From the NCBI GenBank assembly GCA_944391515.1, contig CALXTW010000015.1:1-40271 (forward strand): a DNA stretch of 40,271 bases, in the 5' to 3' direction. The notes beneath the pieces were generated by a model. It searched no databases and was not told the origin of the DNA. It was given only the letters and a program-made list of their open reading frames with translations. Positions 31,704 through 39,560 of the stretch are shown one piece after another. Origin of the DNA: an uncultured Alphaproteobacteria bacterium (GTDB lineage Bacteria; Pseudomonadota; Alphaproteobacteria; RF32; CAG-239). Both the position numbers and the translations under genes were made by a program. Position 1 is the stretch's first letter. Each line of letters opens with the position of its first letter.

Positions 31704-32651
31704 ATGAAAGTAGGAATTATCGGAGCCGGTTCAGTCGGCAGCACCACCGCCTTTGCTTTGATTATGAAAGGCGTTGCGCGTAAAGTAGTTTTAATTGATG
31801 CAAATCAAGCCAAAGCAGAAGCCGAGGCGGCTGACTTGGCTCATGCCACCCCTTTTGCTTATGCCAACAAAGTAAAAGCCGGTACTTATGAAGATTTGAA
31901 AGGTTGCGAAATTGTTATCGTTACCGCCGGTGCCAACCAAAAACCTGGTGAAACCCGTATTGACTTACTCGGACGTAATGTCAAAATTTTTGAAAGCATC
32001 ATTCCGCAAATCGCCAAAGTTGCTCCGGACACAACCTTAATCATCACCGCTAACCCGGCAGACATTATGACTGAAGTTGCACTCAAATTATCCGGTTTCC
32101 CCAAAGAAAGAGTTATCGGTTCCGGCACTGTTTTGGATACCGCTCGTTTCCGCACACTGTTGGGTTACCACTTAGGCGTTTCTCCGCAATCAATCCACGC
32201 CAACGTTATCGGTGAGCATGGTGACAGCGAAGTTTTGGTTTGGTCTGCAGGTGATGCCGGCACCGTTTCTTTGGATAAATTAGCCGCTGAATTTGGCAAA
32301 CCTTTCACTCCTGAAGTTAAAGCCCAAATTGATGACGGCGTTCGCAATGCCGCATACAAAATTATTGATGGCAAGGGTGCTACTTTCTATGGTATTGCCG
32401 GAGCTCTGTGCCGTATTTGCAGTGCCATTTCGAATAATGAATATGCGATTCTCAACGTTTCTACACACCACGAAGACATTGAAGGCGTAAAGAATGTTTG
32501 CTTGTCTTTGCCGACAGTTTTGGGCAAACGCGGCGTTCACAATGTTGTTTATCCGGTCTTAAATGATGAAGAACGCAGCAAATTAGCTTCCAGCGCCAAA
32601 GTAATGAAAGAATATTCAGACAAAGCTTTGGAAATGATTTCACAAAACTAA
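31704..32651 (+). CDS. ldh: L-lactate dehydrogenase
   Basis: This 315-aa cytoplasmic enzyme reduces pyruvate to L-lactate with NADH. The NAD site is GIIGAGSVGS at the N-terminus. The specificity loop reads AGANQKPGETR; Gln79 there marks lactate dehydrogenase, where malate dehydrogenases carry Arg. Asp145 and Arg148 (GTVLDTARFR) and the catalytic His172 (IGEHGDSE) are present. AAAGGAG six bases before ATG 31704 fixes the start; earlier in-frame codons are leader. Monocistronic. With ppdK it suggests fermentative growth. Malate dehydrogenase is the main alternative but less likely. Confidence 0.93.
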   Translation: MKVGIIGAGSVGSTTAFALIMKGVARKVVLIDANQAKAEAEAADLAHATPFAYANKVKAGTYEDLKGCEIVIVTAGANQKPGETRIDLLGRNVKIFESIIPQIAKVAPDTTLIITANPADIMTEVALKLSGFPKERVIGSGTVLDTARFRTLLGYHLGVSPQSIHANVIGEHGDSEVLVWSAGDAGTVSLDKLAAEFGKPFTPEVKAQIDDGVRNAAYKIIDGKGATFYGIAGALCRICSAISNNEYAILNVSTHHEDIEGVKNVCLSLPTVLGKRGVHNVVYPVLNDEERSKLASSAKVMKEYSDKALEMISQN

Positions 32652-32675
32652 ATTTTGCACGCGCAAAATATTTGC

Positions 32676-32724
32676 AAATCCCTTTCTTTTTACTTATATT
32701 AGGCAAGAAGAAAGGGATTTTTTT
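32676..32724 (+). terminator. Terminator of ldh
   Basis: AAATCCCTTTCTT and AAGAAAGGGATTT form a 13-bp stem followed by a run of T. It ends about 30 bases before mtaB. Confidence 0.8.
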
Positions 32725-32752
32725 AATATTCAAGCTTAAGAACGGAAGAAAA

Positions 32753-33814
32753 ATGGTAGAAGTCGTCACCCTTGGTTGCCGTATTAACAGCTACGAGTCC
32801 GAGGTGTTTAAAGAAAAATTTCGCAATAGAGATAATCTCATCATTGTCAACACCTGTGCCGTTACCGGAGAAGCCGAACGCCAGTGTCGTCAAACGATTC
32901 GCAAACTACGCAAACTTCATCCCGATGCTCAAATCGTGGTAACGGGCTGTGCTGCCCAAATAGCTCCCGAAAAATTTGCCTCCATGGAAGAGGTTGACCT
33001 GATTTTAGGCAATAAAGAGAAAACCGAAATTGAAAAATATCTCACCCAAGAACTCACCGAAAAAACCATTGTCGGCGATATTTTTTCTTATGACCAATGC
33101 GATTCTTATATGATTACGGGTTTTGAAGGGCGCCATAAAGCTTTTGTACAAATTCAACAAGGCTGCAACCACCGCTGTTCTTATTGCATCATCCCTTATG
33201 CCAGAGGACACAATCGTTCTGTTCCCCTGCCCGATATTTTGGCTCAGATTCGCGAACTGATAAAGCAAGGATTTAAAGAAATTTGTTTAACCGGTGTCGA
33301 CATCTGTTCTTACAAAATTTCACCCGACGCTAGGGGCTCATCTTTCAGCATTTTGGTTCAAACCATATTAGAAGAGATTCCCGAACTTCCCTCTTTGCAG
33401 TTTGGCTCACTTGACCCCGCCGCGGTTGATGGCAAACTCATTGCTCTCATTGGACAATATAAAAATATTTATCCTCATTTTCATTTATCGATTCAATCAG
33501 GAGACAATGAGGTCTTGCGCCAAATGCGTCGCCGCCACACCCGAGAAGACGTCATTAATTTGTGTCAAAAAATACGTTCCGTTCGCAAAGATGCCTCTTT
33601 CGGGGCTGACTTTATTTGTGGTTTTCCAACCGAAACCGATGAGCAATTTCAAAATACCCTCAAATTAGTAACCGAGGCACAAATCAACAAATTGCATGTC
33701 TTCCCCTATTCGGAACGCCCCGGCACACCGGCCGCCGCTCTCAAACAAGTCCCTGTAGAAATTCGCAAAGAACGTGCCCGCCTTTTAAGAGAACTAGGAG
33801 AAAATGATGAGTAA
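32753..33814 (+). CDS. mtaB: tRNA t6A37 methylthiotransferase MtaB
   Basis: MtaB is a radical-SAM enzyme that adds a methylthio group to t6A at tRNA position 37. From ATG 32753 (GGAAG upstream) it is 353 aa. The N-terminal UPF0004 domain has the three cluster cysteines Cys9, Cys35 and Cys66 (VTLGCRINSYE, VNTCAVTGEA, VVTGCAAQ). The radical-SAM site is CNHRCSYC (138-145). It ends after VFPYSERPGTPA, so the C-terminal TRAM domain of about 60-70 residues seems to be absent. It overlaps ftsY. Confidence 0.9.
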   Translation: MVEVVTLGCRINSYESEVFKEKFRNRDNLIIVNTCAVTGEAERQCRQTIRKLRKLHPDAQIVVTGCAAQIAPEKFASMEEVDLILGNKEKTEIEKYLTQELTEKTIVGDIFSYDQCDSYMITGFEGRHKAFVQIQQGCNHRCSYCIIPYARGHNRSVPLPDILAQIRELIKQGFKEICLTGVDICSYKISPDARGSSFSILVQTILEEIPELPSLQFGSLDPAAVDGKLIALIGQYKNIYPHFHLSIQSGDNEVLRQMRRRHTREDVINLCQKIRSVRKDASFGADFICGFPTETDEQFQNTLKLVTEAQINKLHVFPYSERPGTPAAALKQVPVEIRKERARLLRELGENDE

Positions 33815-34718
33815 TTGGTTTCAAAAATTAGGCTTTGGATTAAAAAAGACCTCCACCCAACTCACCTCAGGCATAACCGATATTTTCACTAAGAAAAAAA
33901 TCGATTCGCAAACCTTGGAAGACTTGGAGGATTTGCTGATTACATCAGACTTAGGGGTTAAAGCCTCACAAAAAATCATTTCGTCTTTTGCCTCCCGCCG
34001 TCTGAATAAAGACGCTGACGAGCAAGAAATCAAAACCGAATTATCCAACGATATTGAGGCGATTCTCAAGCCTTGTGAACAACCCTTTCTCATCGAAAAA
34101 AAGAAACCTTATGTTATTTTAATGGTGGGAGTAAACGGTGCCGGCAAAACCACCACAATCGGCAAGCTCTCCGCCAAGCTCAAAGAAAAATACCAAATTT
34201 CTTACATTGCCGCGGACACATTTCGCGCCGCTGCCGTCGAGCAACTCCAAGTCTGGGGTGATAGGAACAATATCAGGGTCTATAAAGGCCCCAATGGTTG
34301 CGATGCTGCCGCTCTTTGCTTTGATGGTCTGAAAGAAGCCATATCAAAAGGCGATGATATTGTGTTTATTGATACAGCCGGCCGTCTGCAAAACAAAACC
34401 GGACTAATGGATGAGTTAAGCAAAATCGTCCGCGTCATCAAAAAAATTATCCCCGATGCACCGCATGCAACCTTACTCACGATTGACGCCACCACCGGAC
34501 AAAACGCCCTCAATCAGGCCAAAACTTTTAAGGATATGGTCAATGTCAACGGACTGGTTGTCACCAAATTAGACGGCACCGCCAAAGGCGGCATAATCGT
34601 TGCCGTGGCTGAAGAAACCAAAATTCCGATTTATTACATCGGTATTGGCGAAAGCATTGAAGATTTAGACCACTTTAAGGCCCATGACTTTGCCCGCCAG
34701 ATTTTGAACTTAGAATAA
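33807..34718 (+). CDS. ftsY: Signal recognition particle receptor FtsY
   Basis: FtsY docks ribosome-SRP complexes at the membrane for insertion of membrane proteins. The 303-aa NG-domain protein has the helical N domain (residues 1-95), the P-loop GVNGAGKTT (108-116), AADTFRAAAVEQL, the DTAGR motif and TKLDGTAKGG. The acidic A domain found in enterobacteria is absent, as in many alphaproteobacteria. Two ATGs stand in tandem at 33804 and 33807; GGAG spacing favours 33807. It overlaps the end of mtaB by eight bases, a coupling often seen in this group. Confidence 0.95.
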   Translation: MSNWFQKLGFGLKKTSTQLTSGITDIFTKKKIDSQTLEDLEDLLITSDLGVKASQKIISSFASRRLNKDADEQEIKTELSNDIEAILKPCEQPFLIEKKKPYVILMVGVNGAGKTTTIGKLSAKLKEKYQISYIAADTFRAAAVEQLQVWGDRNNIRVYKGPNGCDAAALCFDGLKEAISKGDDIVFIDTAGRLQNKTGLMDELSKIVRVIKKIIPDAPHATLLTIDATTGQNALNQAKTFKDMVNVNGLVVTKLDGTAKGGIIVAVAEETKIPIYYIGIGESIEDLDHFKAHDFARQILNLE

Positions 34719-34813
34719 TCCAAAACTCTACCCTTAGGAAAAACAACATATTCCGCTTAACAAAACTGCAGAATCCGTTTACACTTGGCTTAAAATAAAA
34801 ACAGGTCATAAAC

Positions 34814-36154
34814 ATGGAAAATTTATTTGATTTAGCACCCTCTGCCACACCCAAAAAAGAGGAAAAAGAATTTAGTGTCAGCGAGATTTCGTTTGAAATC
34901 AAACGTTGTGTTGAAACCAACTTTAACCATATCCGCGTTAAGGGCGAAATTTTTGGTGGCAAAAGAGCCGATTCCGGTCACTGGTACTTATCTCTCAAAG
35001 ATGAAAACGCCGTCCTTTCCGCCGTTATATGGAAAGGCGTTGCCTCCCGCTTAACCTTTAAGCCAGAAGACGGAATAGAAGTCATCGCCACCGGTAAAAT
35101 CACCACCTTTGCCGGCAAATCCTCCTACCAATTAATTATTGAAAATTTAGAAATTGCCGGTACCGGAGCTTTGCTCAAACTCTTAGAAGAACGTAAGCAA
35201 AAATTTGCCGCCGAAGGTCTGTTTGACCAAGCTCACAAAAAGAAGATTCCCTTTTTGCCAGACACTATCGGCGTTATTACTTCCGCAAGCGGTGCCGTAA
35301 TCAGAGATATTATCCACCGTGTAACCGATCGCTTTCCTTCACACATTCTCCTGTGGCCGGCACCGGTTCAAGGTGAAGGCGCTGCCGAAAAAATTGCCGC
35401 CGCTATTAAAGGAATGAACGCTCTGCCACGAGAAGGAAACATACACCGCCCCGATGTTTTGATTGTAGCTCGCGGCGGTGGCAGTTTAGAAGATTTATGG
35501 CCGTTTAATGAAGAGATTGTTATTCGCGCCGTTTACGATTCGGAAATTCCGATAATTTCTGCTGTTGGTCACGAAACAGATACCATGCTCATTGACTATG
35601 TTTCGGATTTGCGCGCTCCAACCCCAACCGGCGCGGCAGAATTTGCCGTTCCCGTCAAATCGGAACTGCAAGCCCGTATGCTCACCCTTCAAGGACGTAT
35701 GTTAAGCAGCATCACTCACTATATGGCTGAAAGACAAAACATCCTTGTCGGTCTTGGGCGAGGCATCCCCAATCTGGCGCAAATTCTGCAAGAAAACCAA
35801 CAAAAGTTTGATGACCGTATTGAGCGCCTCAATCTTTCTTTCAAGAATCTCATCAACAACAAACATAACCAAATTGAGAAAATAAGCCTCCGTCCTTACT
35901 ATATTCAAAACATTATCGAAAAACAAACCGACGCCCTCAAAAACCTCAACTTAAGATTAGATTCCGTCTCGATTGAATCTGTACTAGCCAGGGGCTTTGC
36001 CTGGATCAAAAATGCCCGTGGCAAAACCATCTACAACTTGGAGCAAGCCCAAAACTGCCCCTCTCTGGAAATCAACTTTATAGACGGCTCCCTCAAAACC
36101 AAACCGATAGGAAAGAAAAATGACCTGCAAGGCGATTTATTTGATAGGCTTTAG
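34814..36154 (+). CDS. xseA: Exodeoxyribonuclease VII large subunit
   Basis: XseA with XseB degrades single-stranded DNA. The 446-aa protein has an N-terminal OB fold (about residues 18-115), then the catalytic domain with GVITSASGAVIRDI, VARGGGSLEDLWPFNEE and AVGHETDTMLIDYVSDLRAPTPTGAAE (the last split over two helices), followed by a long coiled coil. AGG lies about eight bases before ATG. Its last 35 bases overlap the start of the LytM gene. xseB is not in the window. Confidence 0.95.
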   Translation: MENLFDLAPSATPKKEEKEFSVSEISFEIKRCVETNFNHIRVKGEIFGGKRADSGHWYLSLKDENAVLSAVIWKGVASRLTFKPEDGIEVIATGKITTFAGKSSYQLIIENLEIAGTGALLKLLEERKQKFAAEGLFDQAHKKKIPFLPDTIGVITSASGAVIRDIIHRVTDRFPSHILLWPAPVQGEGAAEKIAAAIKGMNALPREGNIHRPDVLIVARGGGSLEDLWPFNEEIVIRAVYDSEIPIISAVGHETDTMLIDYVSDLRAPTPTGAAEFAVPVKSELQARMLTLQGRMLSSITHYMAERQNILVGLGRGIPNLAQILQENQQKFDDRIERLNLSFKNLINNKHNQIEKISLRPYYIQNIIEKQTDALKNLNLRLDSVSIESVLARGFAWIKNARGKTIYNLEQAQNCPSLEINFIDGSLKTKPIGKKNDLQGDLFDRL

Positions 36155-36956
36155 CCTGTGTTTGAGTGCACAAAACGCATCTGCTCTCACCTTATGCGGC
36201 AAACTAGCACAAGGCGAATTAATTTCCGGACATGAAACCAATGCCCACACCATCAAACTAGGCACAAAAGAATATCAAGCCACACCGGACGGCAACTTCA
36301 TTTTAGCCTTTGGACGAGATGAGAAAGCTGCTCAAAAGCTAACCATCACCTATAAAGACGGCACCAAAAAATCTTGGGACATAAAAGTTGCTCCCACCCA
36401 ATGGGATATTCAAAACATCAAAGGCGTTCCACCTAAAAAGGTAAATCCGCCGGCATCTGCACAAAAAGCTATTCAAAAAGAAAGAACTGATTTGGGCAAA
36501 GCCTTATCCGCACAAAGCACCACACCACTCTGGAAAAACGGCTTTATCCGCCCATTAGAGGGTGGCAGAATCAGCGGCACCTTTGGCGGACAAAGAATTA
36601 TGAATGGTCAAAAGATGAACTCTCATCAGGGGCTAGACATTGCTACTCCGATGAAAACACCGATTAAAGCCTCTGCCGATGGCATAGTAACCTTAAATGA
36701 GGGTCCTTATTTCTATTCCGGCACCATGGTAGTTTTAGATCACGGACAAAATCTCTCCACCATTTATGCGCACTTGGATTCGGTTGCCGTCAAACAAGGC
36801 CAACATGTTCATAAAGGAGATATAATCGCTTATTCCGGCAAGAGCGGACGAGCCACCGGCCCTCACCTTCATTGGGGGGCATCATTAAACGGAGTTAGAT
36901 TTAATCCGCAATCCTTATTGCGATTTGATATCAATAAAAATTGCGCGAATTTATAA
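36120..36956 (+). CDS. Exported M23-family (LytM) metallopeptidase
   Basis: This 278-aa protein has a signal peptide (cleavage near ASA, residue 22), a beta-rich N-terminal region (25-100), a linker, and a C-terminal LytM domain. The zinc and catalytic residues are complete: His169 and Asp173 in SHQGLDIA, His218 in YAHLD, and His249/His251 in GPHLHWG. It should cut peptide cross-links in peptidoglycan. AGGA lies about seven bases before ATG, inside the end of xseA, so translation is probably coupled. An xseA-peptidase pair is a known alphaproteobacterial arrangement. Confidence 0.92.
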   Translation: MTCKAIYLIGFSLCLSAQNASALTLCGKLAQGELISGHETNAHTIKLGTKEYQATPDGNFILAFGRDEKAAQKLTITYKDGTKKSWDIKVAPTQWDIQNIKGVPPKKVNPPASAQKAIQKERTDLGKALSAQSTTPLWKNGFIRPLEGGRISGTFGGQRIMNGQKMNSHQGLDIATPMKTPIKASADGIVTLNEGPYFYSGTMVVLDHGQNLSTIYAHLDSVAVKQGQHVHKGDIIAYSGKSGRATGPHLHWGASLNGVRFNPQSLLRFDINKNCANL

Positions 36957-37018
36957 AGCATTAACATTTATGTTATATGTTAGAGCAAACAAAACCTTTT
37001 AAAATTGGAATATAAGGA

Positions 37019-37432
37019 ATGACAAACAGACCTCTAGACTTGGAAAGTATCTCTTGCCTAACGATTGACGACGATAAGTTTTCGCGGACATTTATCAAAA
37101 CCGCGCTATACCAAATAGGTCTAAAATCGGTCAAAGAAGCGGCATCAGCCAGAGAGGCCATGGAAATACTTGCCAACTATAAGATAGACTTAATTTTGTT
37201 AGACCAAGTTATGCCCGAAAAAAGCGGAATTGAATTTGTGCAAGACATCAAAAAAATCTCCGCTAATGGCATTAACAATATTCCAATCATCATGATAACT
37301 GTTGATACCAAAGAAAAAACCGTATTAGACGCCAAAAGCTTAGGCATAAAGGAATATGTTATCAAACCGATATCGCCCATAGCCTTAAAGAAAAGAATTT
37401 GTAGCGTCTTTGGCATAAAAGAAAGAGCATAA
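37019..37432 (+). CDS. Single-domain CheY-like response regulator
   Basis: The 137-aa protein is only a receiver domain. The acidic pocket (Asp17-Asp19 in TIDDDKFSR), phospho-acceptor Asp62 (LLDQVMPEKSG), Thr94 (IMITVDT) and Lys116 (EYVIKPI) are all present, so it should be phosphorylated. No output domain or kinase is near. It may serve chemotaxis or act as a stand-alone phospho-carrier. SD AAGGA lies next to ATG; a second GGA is nine bases upstream. uppP starts two bases after its stop, so the two are coupled. Confidence 0.9.
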   Translation: MTNRPLDLESISCLTIDDDKFSRTFIKTALYQIGLKSVKEAASAREAMEILANYKIDLILLDQVMPEKSGIEFVQDIKKISANGINNIPIIMITVDTKEKTVLDAKSLGIKEYVIKPISPIALKKRICSVFGIKERA

Positions 37433-37434
37433 AC

Positions 37435-38259
37435 GTGACTGATATCCATTTAATGTTATTGTCTGCCCTACAAGGACTGACGGAATTTTTGCCTGTTAGT
37501 TCATCTGGACACTTGATTTTGTTTTCCAAATTCACCACTTTTCCGGATCAAGGCTTAGCTCTTGATGTTGCCGTCCATGTCGGTTCCATCATTGCCGTTA
37601 TGATATATTTCTCAGAAACCATCTGGGAAATGGTCAAAGGATTTTTGAAGAGCTATTGTATTCCGAATTTCAAAAACCCAGGCTCAAAACTAGCTTGGCT
37701 CATCATCATCGGCACAATTCCGGCCGTCATTGCTGGTCTATTCTTAGTTCAAAACGGAACGGACGAACTCCGTAGTGCTCGTCTCATTGGATGGACCATG
37801 CTAGGCTTTGGCATTGTCTTGTTCATAGCCGACAAAATAGGTATGACCATCCGCAAGATTGAACATTTAGGCATTTTAGATGCCATATTAATAGGCCTTG
37901 CCCAATGCTTAGCGCTCATCCCCGGCACCAGTCGCTCAGGCATAACCATCACCATGGGACGCTTTTTAGGACTAGAAAGAAGAGAAGCCGCTAAATTTGC
38001 CATGCTTTTATCAATTCCTACAATCGCCGGTGCCGGCGTATTGGTCGGTTGGGATTTATATCAACAAGGAAACATCATGGAATTGATGTATGCACTGGAT
38101 GGCATCACCTACTCATTTATCGCATCAATTTTAGCCATTTACATCATCATGTGGTGGTTAAAAAAATCGACCTTTTTACCATTTGTCATTTATCGCTTAT
38201 GCTTAGGTAGTTATCTCTTACTTGATTCTTATGGCTATCTGGAAGAAATTTTAAAATAA
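37435..38259 (+). CDS. uppP: Undecaprenyl-diphosphatase
   Basis: UppP (BacA) dephosphorylates undecaprenyl diphosphate to recycle the lipid carrier of peptidoglycan and surface glycans. The 274-aa membrane protein has about eight helices, with the catalytic motifs GLTEFLPVSSSGHLIL near the N-terminus and PGTSRSGITITMGRFLGLER in the middle. The start is GTG, two bases after the response-regulator stop, with the purine run AAAGAAAGAG upstream. The first residues MTDIHLMLLSALQG fit the family. Confidence 0.96.
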   Translation: MTDIHLMLLSALQGLTEFLPVSSSGHLILFSKFTTFPDQGLALDVAVHVGSIIAVMIYFSETIWEMVKGFLKSYCIPNFKNPGSKLAWLIIIGTIPAVIAGLFLVQNGTDELRSARLIGWTMLGFGIVLFIADKIGMTIRKIEHLGILDAILIGLAQCLALIPGTSRSGITITMGRFLGLERREAAKFAMLLSIPTIAGAGVLVGWDLYQQGNIMELMYALDGITYSFIASILAIYIIMWWLKKSTFLPFVIYRLCLGSYLLLDSYGYLEEILK

Positions 38260-38263
38260 GTTC

Positions 38264-38292
38264 TTGCAATTTAGCAAGAATTAAGCTAAAAG
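38264..38292 (+). promoter_or_regulatory. Candidate promoter of tRNA-Leu
   Basis: TTGCAA (38264-38269) and TAAAAG (38287-38292) are 17 bases apart, about 16 bases before the mature tRNA end. The TTCTTGC / GCAAGAA hairpin overlaps it. Confidence 0.4.
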
Positions 38293-38307
38293 AGAAAGCG
38301 AATTTAA

Positions 38308-38393
38308 GCCCTGGTGGCGAAATTGGTAGACGCGCATGCTTCAGGTGCATGTTGCCTCAGGCAGTGGAAGTTCAAGTCTTCTCCAGGGCACCA
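38308..38393 (+). tRNA. tRNA-Leu (anticodon CAG)
   Basis: The 86-base sequence folds as a class II tRNA. The acceptor stem GCCCTGG / CCAGGGC is perfect, the D arm has AATTGGTAGACGCG, the anticodon arm CATGC-TTCAGGT-GCATG shows CAG, a long variable arm follows and the T loop is TTCAAGT. CCA is encoded at 38391-38393. A terminator follows at once. Confidence 0.97.
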
Positions 38394-38433
38394 TACTAAA
38401 AAAAAGACCCCAACGGGTCTTTTTTTAGTATGG
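38391..38433 (+). terminator. Terminator of tRNA-Leu, extended palindrome
   Basis: CCATACT, eight A and GACCC pair with GGGTC, seven T and AGTATGG, leaving a CAAC loop. The palindrome includes the encoded CCA. A near-identical copy lies at 38552. Confidence 0.85.
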
Positions 38434-38438
38434 TGAAA

Positions 38439-38586
38439 CGTTTTGTTACTTAGCAAGGGAAGCGATAGCAACCGACGCTAAGGTTATAAAACGCTTGACC
38501 GAAGCGAAGTTGTTGAGCTTATAAATAAGCGAAACCTACGAAGCAAGACCTCTAAAAAAAGACCCCAACGGGTCTTTTTTTAGTAT
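38439..38586 (+). ncRNA. Candidate structured small RNA ending in the second terminator
   Basis: Between the duplicated terminators lie about 113 bases with three hairpins in a row: CTTAGC / GCTAAG (38449-38482), CGCTT-GACCG-AAGCG (38492-38506) and GCTTAT-AA-ATAAGC (38517-38530). The second terminator follows. No credible ORF is present. The GAAGCGA motif occurs twice. Transcription could come by read-through from the tRNA promoter or from an unseen promoter. It does not match an RNA family known to me. Confidence 0.4.
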
Positions 38587-38588
38587 GG
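38552..38588 (+). terminator. Second copy of the terminator
   Basis: AAAAAAAGACCC-CAAC-GGGTCTTTTTTT, same as the tRNA-Leu terminator. It has no gene ending just before it, which is why the preceding 113 bases are proposed as an RNA gene. Confidence 0.8.
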
Positions 38589-38752
38589 TGAAAAGAACTA
38601 GTTAATTTGTGAAACCGCAACTGCACACAAAAAAAAACCTCTATCTCTCAATATTTAACATTGCATCTTAAATCAAAAAATATATAATCTCCCTAATTTG
38701 AATATTATTGAGATTATTAATATCATTGTCTAACACAAAAAAATTTACAATT

Positions 38753-39043
38753 ATGAAACTGTTTAACATTTTATTTTTGCTGAATTTTGTTGAAAGAATT
38801 ACACTTCCACCGGCAATCTGCACTCTTTTACCGCCTTGGAAAAAATCATCTTCAAGCTCCAACGAACATGTCAAAGAAGGTTCTATCGCTTTTAATGCTG
38901 TACAGCCTGCAGCATTAAACAAAAGGCATTGCGGACAATCCCAACAAAGTGCTGTTCTAAAGCAAAAATCAAGACAAATAAACAGCAAAATTATGGGTGA
39001 AGAGAGAAAGAAACTCGCTAAGCCTAAAAAATCCAGAAAATAA
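38753..39043 (+). CDS. Hypothetical small protein with N-terminal signal or anchor, 96 aa
   Basis: I do not recognise this protein. From ATG 38753 it starts with a hydrophobic stretch (MKLFNILFLLNFVERITLPP) that could be a signal or anchor. A short Ser-rich segment (SSSSS) and a strongly basic C-terminal tail (ending in KLAKPKKSRK) follow. The leader AAAAAAATTTACAATT has no SD, like the lipoprotein genes at 10-17 kb. A terminator follows the stop within 20 bases. It may be a small imported gene; function unknown. Confidence 0.55.
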   Translation: MKLFNILFLLNFVERITLPPAICTLLPPWKKSSSSSNEHVKEGSIAFNAVQPAALNKRHCGQSQQSAVLKQKSRQINSKIMGEERKKLAKPKKSRK

Positions 39044-39059
39044 AAATTAAACACCAACC

Positions 39060-39088
39060 AAAGGCTCCCAAAAACAGGGAGCTTTTGC
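39060..39088 (+). terminator. Terminator of the 38753 gene
   Basis: GGCTCCC-AAAAACA-GGGAGC (an inner GCTCCC / GGGAGC stem with flanking A-T pairs) is followed by TTTTGCTTTATTTT. Confidence 0.65.
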
Positions 39089-39191
39089 TTTATTTTCTGA
39101 GCCCAAACATCACGTTTGCTTATTCCTCACACGACAAACATTCTGACTTTTCCCCAAAGAAAAACAAATTTTCCAAAATCATTTAAAGTAC

Positions 39192-39220
39192 TGGAATAAT
39201 TAAAAAAATCTGTTTATAAT
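39192..39220 (+). promoter_or_regulatory. Promoter of the 57-aa protein gene
   Basis: A perfect TATAAT (39215-39220) is preceded by a weak -35 (CTGGAA or TGGAAT) at 17-18 bases. A weak -35 with a perfect -10 often marks regulated promoters. Confidence 0.55.
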
Positions 39221-39222
39221 AA

Positions 39223-39239
39223 CCTTGTTCAGAACAAGG
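39223..39239 (+). promoter_or_regulatory. Palindromic operator between -10 box and SD
   Basis: CCTTGTTC-A-GAACAAGG is a perfect 8-bp inverted repeat with one central base. It covers the likely transcription start and touches the SD (AGGAGG). It suits a repressor dimer; as RNA the loop would be only three bases. Confidence 0.5.
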
Positions 39240-39246
39240 AGGAAAC

Positions 39247-39420
39247 ATGGAAAAAGCCGACGCCACACAAGACCTGCGCTTTGAATATGTCCGTTTGGAT
39301 ATGCTCACTTGCAAAGAAGGACCCCATATTTGGAAAAACCTCATAAGAATTGAACAACTAAAGAGAGAGAAACTCCGAGAAAAAAATGAATTATTACGCA
39401 AAAGATTACAAACCCACTAA
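39247..39420 (+). CDS. Small charged protein, 57 aa
   Basis: I do not recognise this protein. It is cytoplasmic, with no signal. The first half (MEKADATQDLRFEYVRLDML) precedes a single Cys, and the second half is a strongly charged, probably helical segment (IEQLKREKLREKNELLRKRL). The start is certain: AGGAGG stands five bases before ATG. It has its own TATAAT promoter, an operator-like palindrome and a strong terminator, so it is a complete small gene. The palindrome at its start could be an autoregulatory site (inference). Confidence 0.75.
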   Translation: MEKADATQDLRFEYVRLDMLTCKEGPHIWKNLIRIEQLKREKLREKNELLRKRLQTH

Positions 39421-39437
39421 CAATTTATTTATTCTTT

Positions 39438-39477
39438 GACGGTTTCTGAGCAAACATTAAGAAACCGTCTTTTTTTT
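39438..39477 (+). terminator. Terminator of the 57-aa protein gene
   Basis: GACGGTTTCT and AGAAACCGTC form a 10-bp stem with a 12-base loop, followed by eight T. Confidence 0.85.
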
Positions 39478-39560
39478 ATTTTGTTTTGAAACATCAATAT
39501 TTACAAAATCGTAACTATATTTAAGTATGATTTTTCAATAAATATAAAAAGGATTCCATC

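Larger units (their letters stand above)
38396..38593 (+). repeat. Direct repeat of the terminator block
   Basis: Bases 38396-38438 and 38552-38593 are nearly identical (one A differs): CTAAAAAAA, GACCCCAACGGGTC, a T run, then AGTATGGTGAAA. They flank 113 unique bases. Confidence 0.9.

Noticed and set aside
31704..32651. Malate dehydrogenase as the product
   Set aside because: The specificity loop has Gln (ANQKPGETR) as in lactate dehydrogenases, not the Arg of malate dehydrogenases.
38308..38593. Attachment site of an integrated element at tRNA-Leu
   Set aside because: The direct repeat lies outside the tRNA sequence, the interval is only 113 bases and no integrase is nearby.
38668..39057. 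A 129-codon minus-strand frame opposite the 38753 gene
   Set aside because: It lacks an SD and promoter, and the plus-strand frame has the terminator in the right place.
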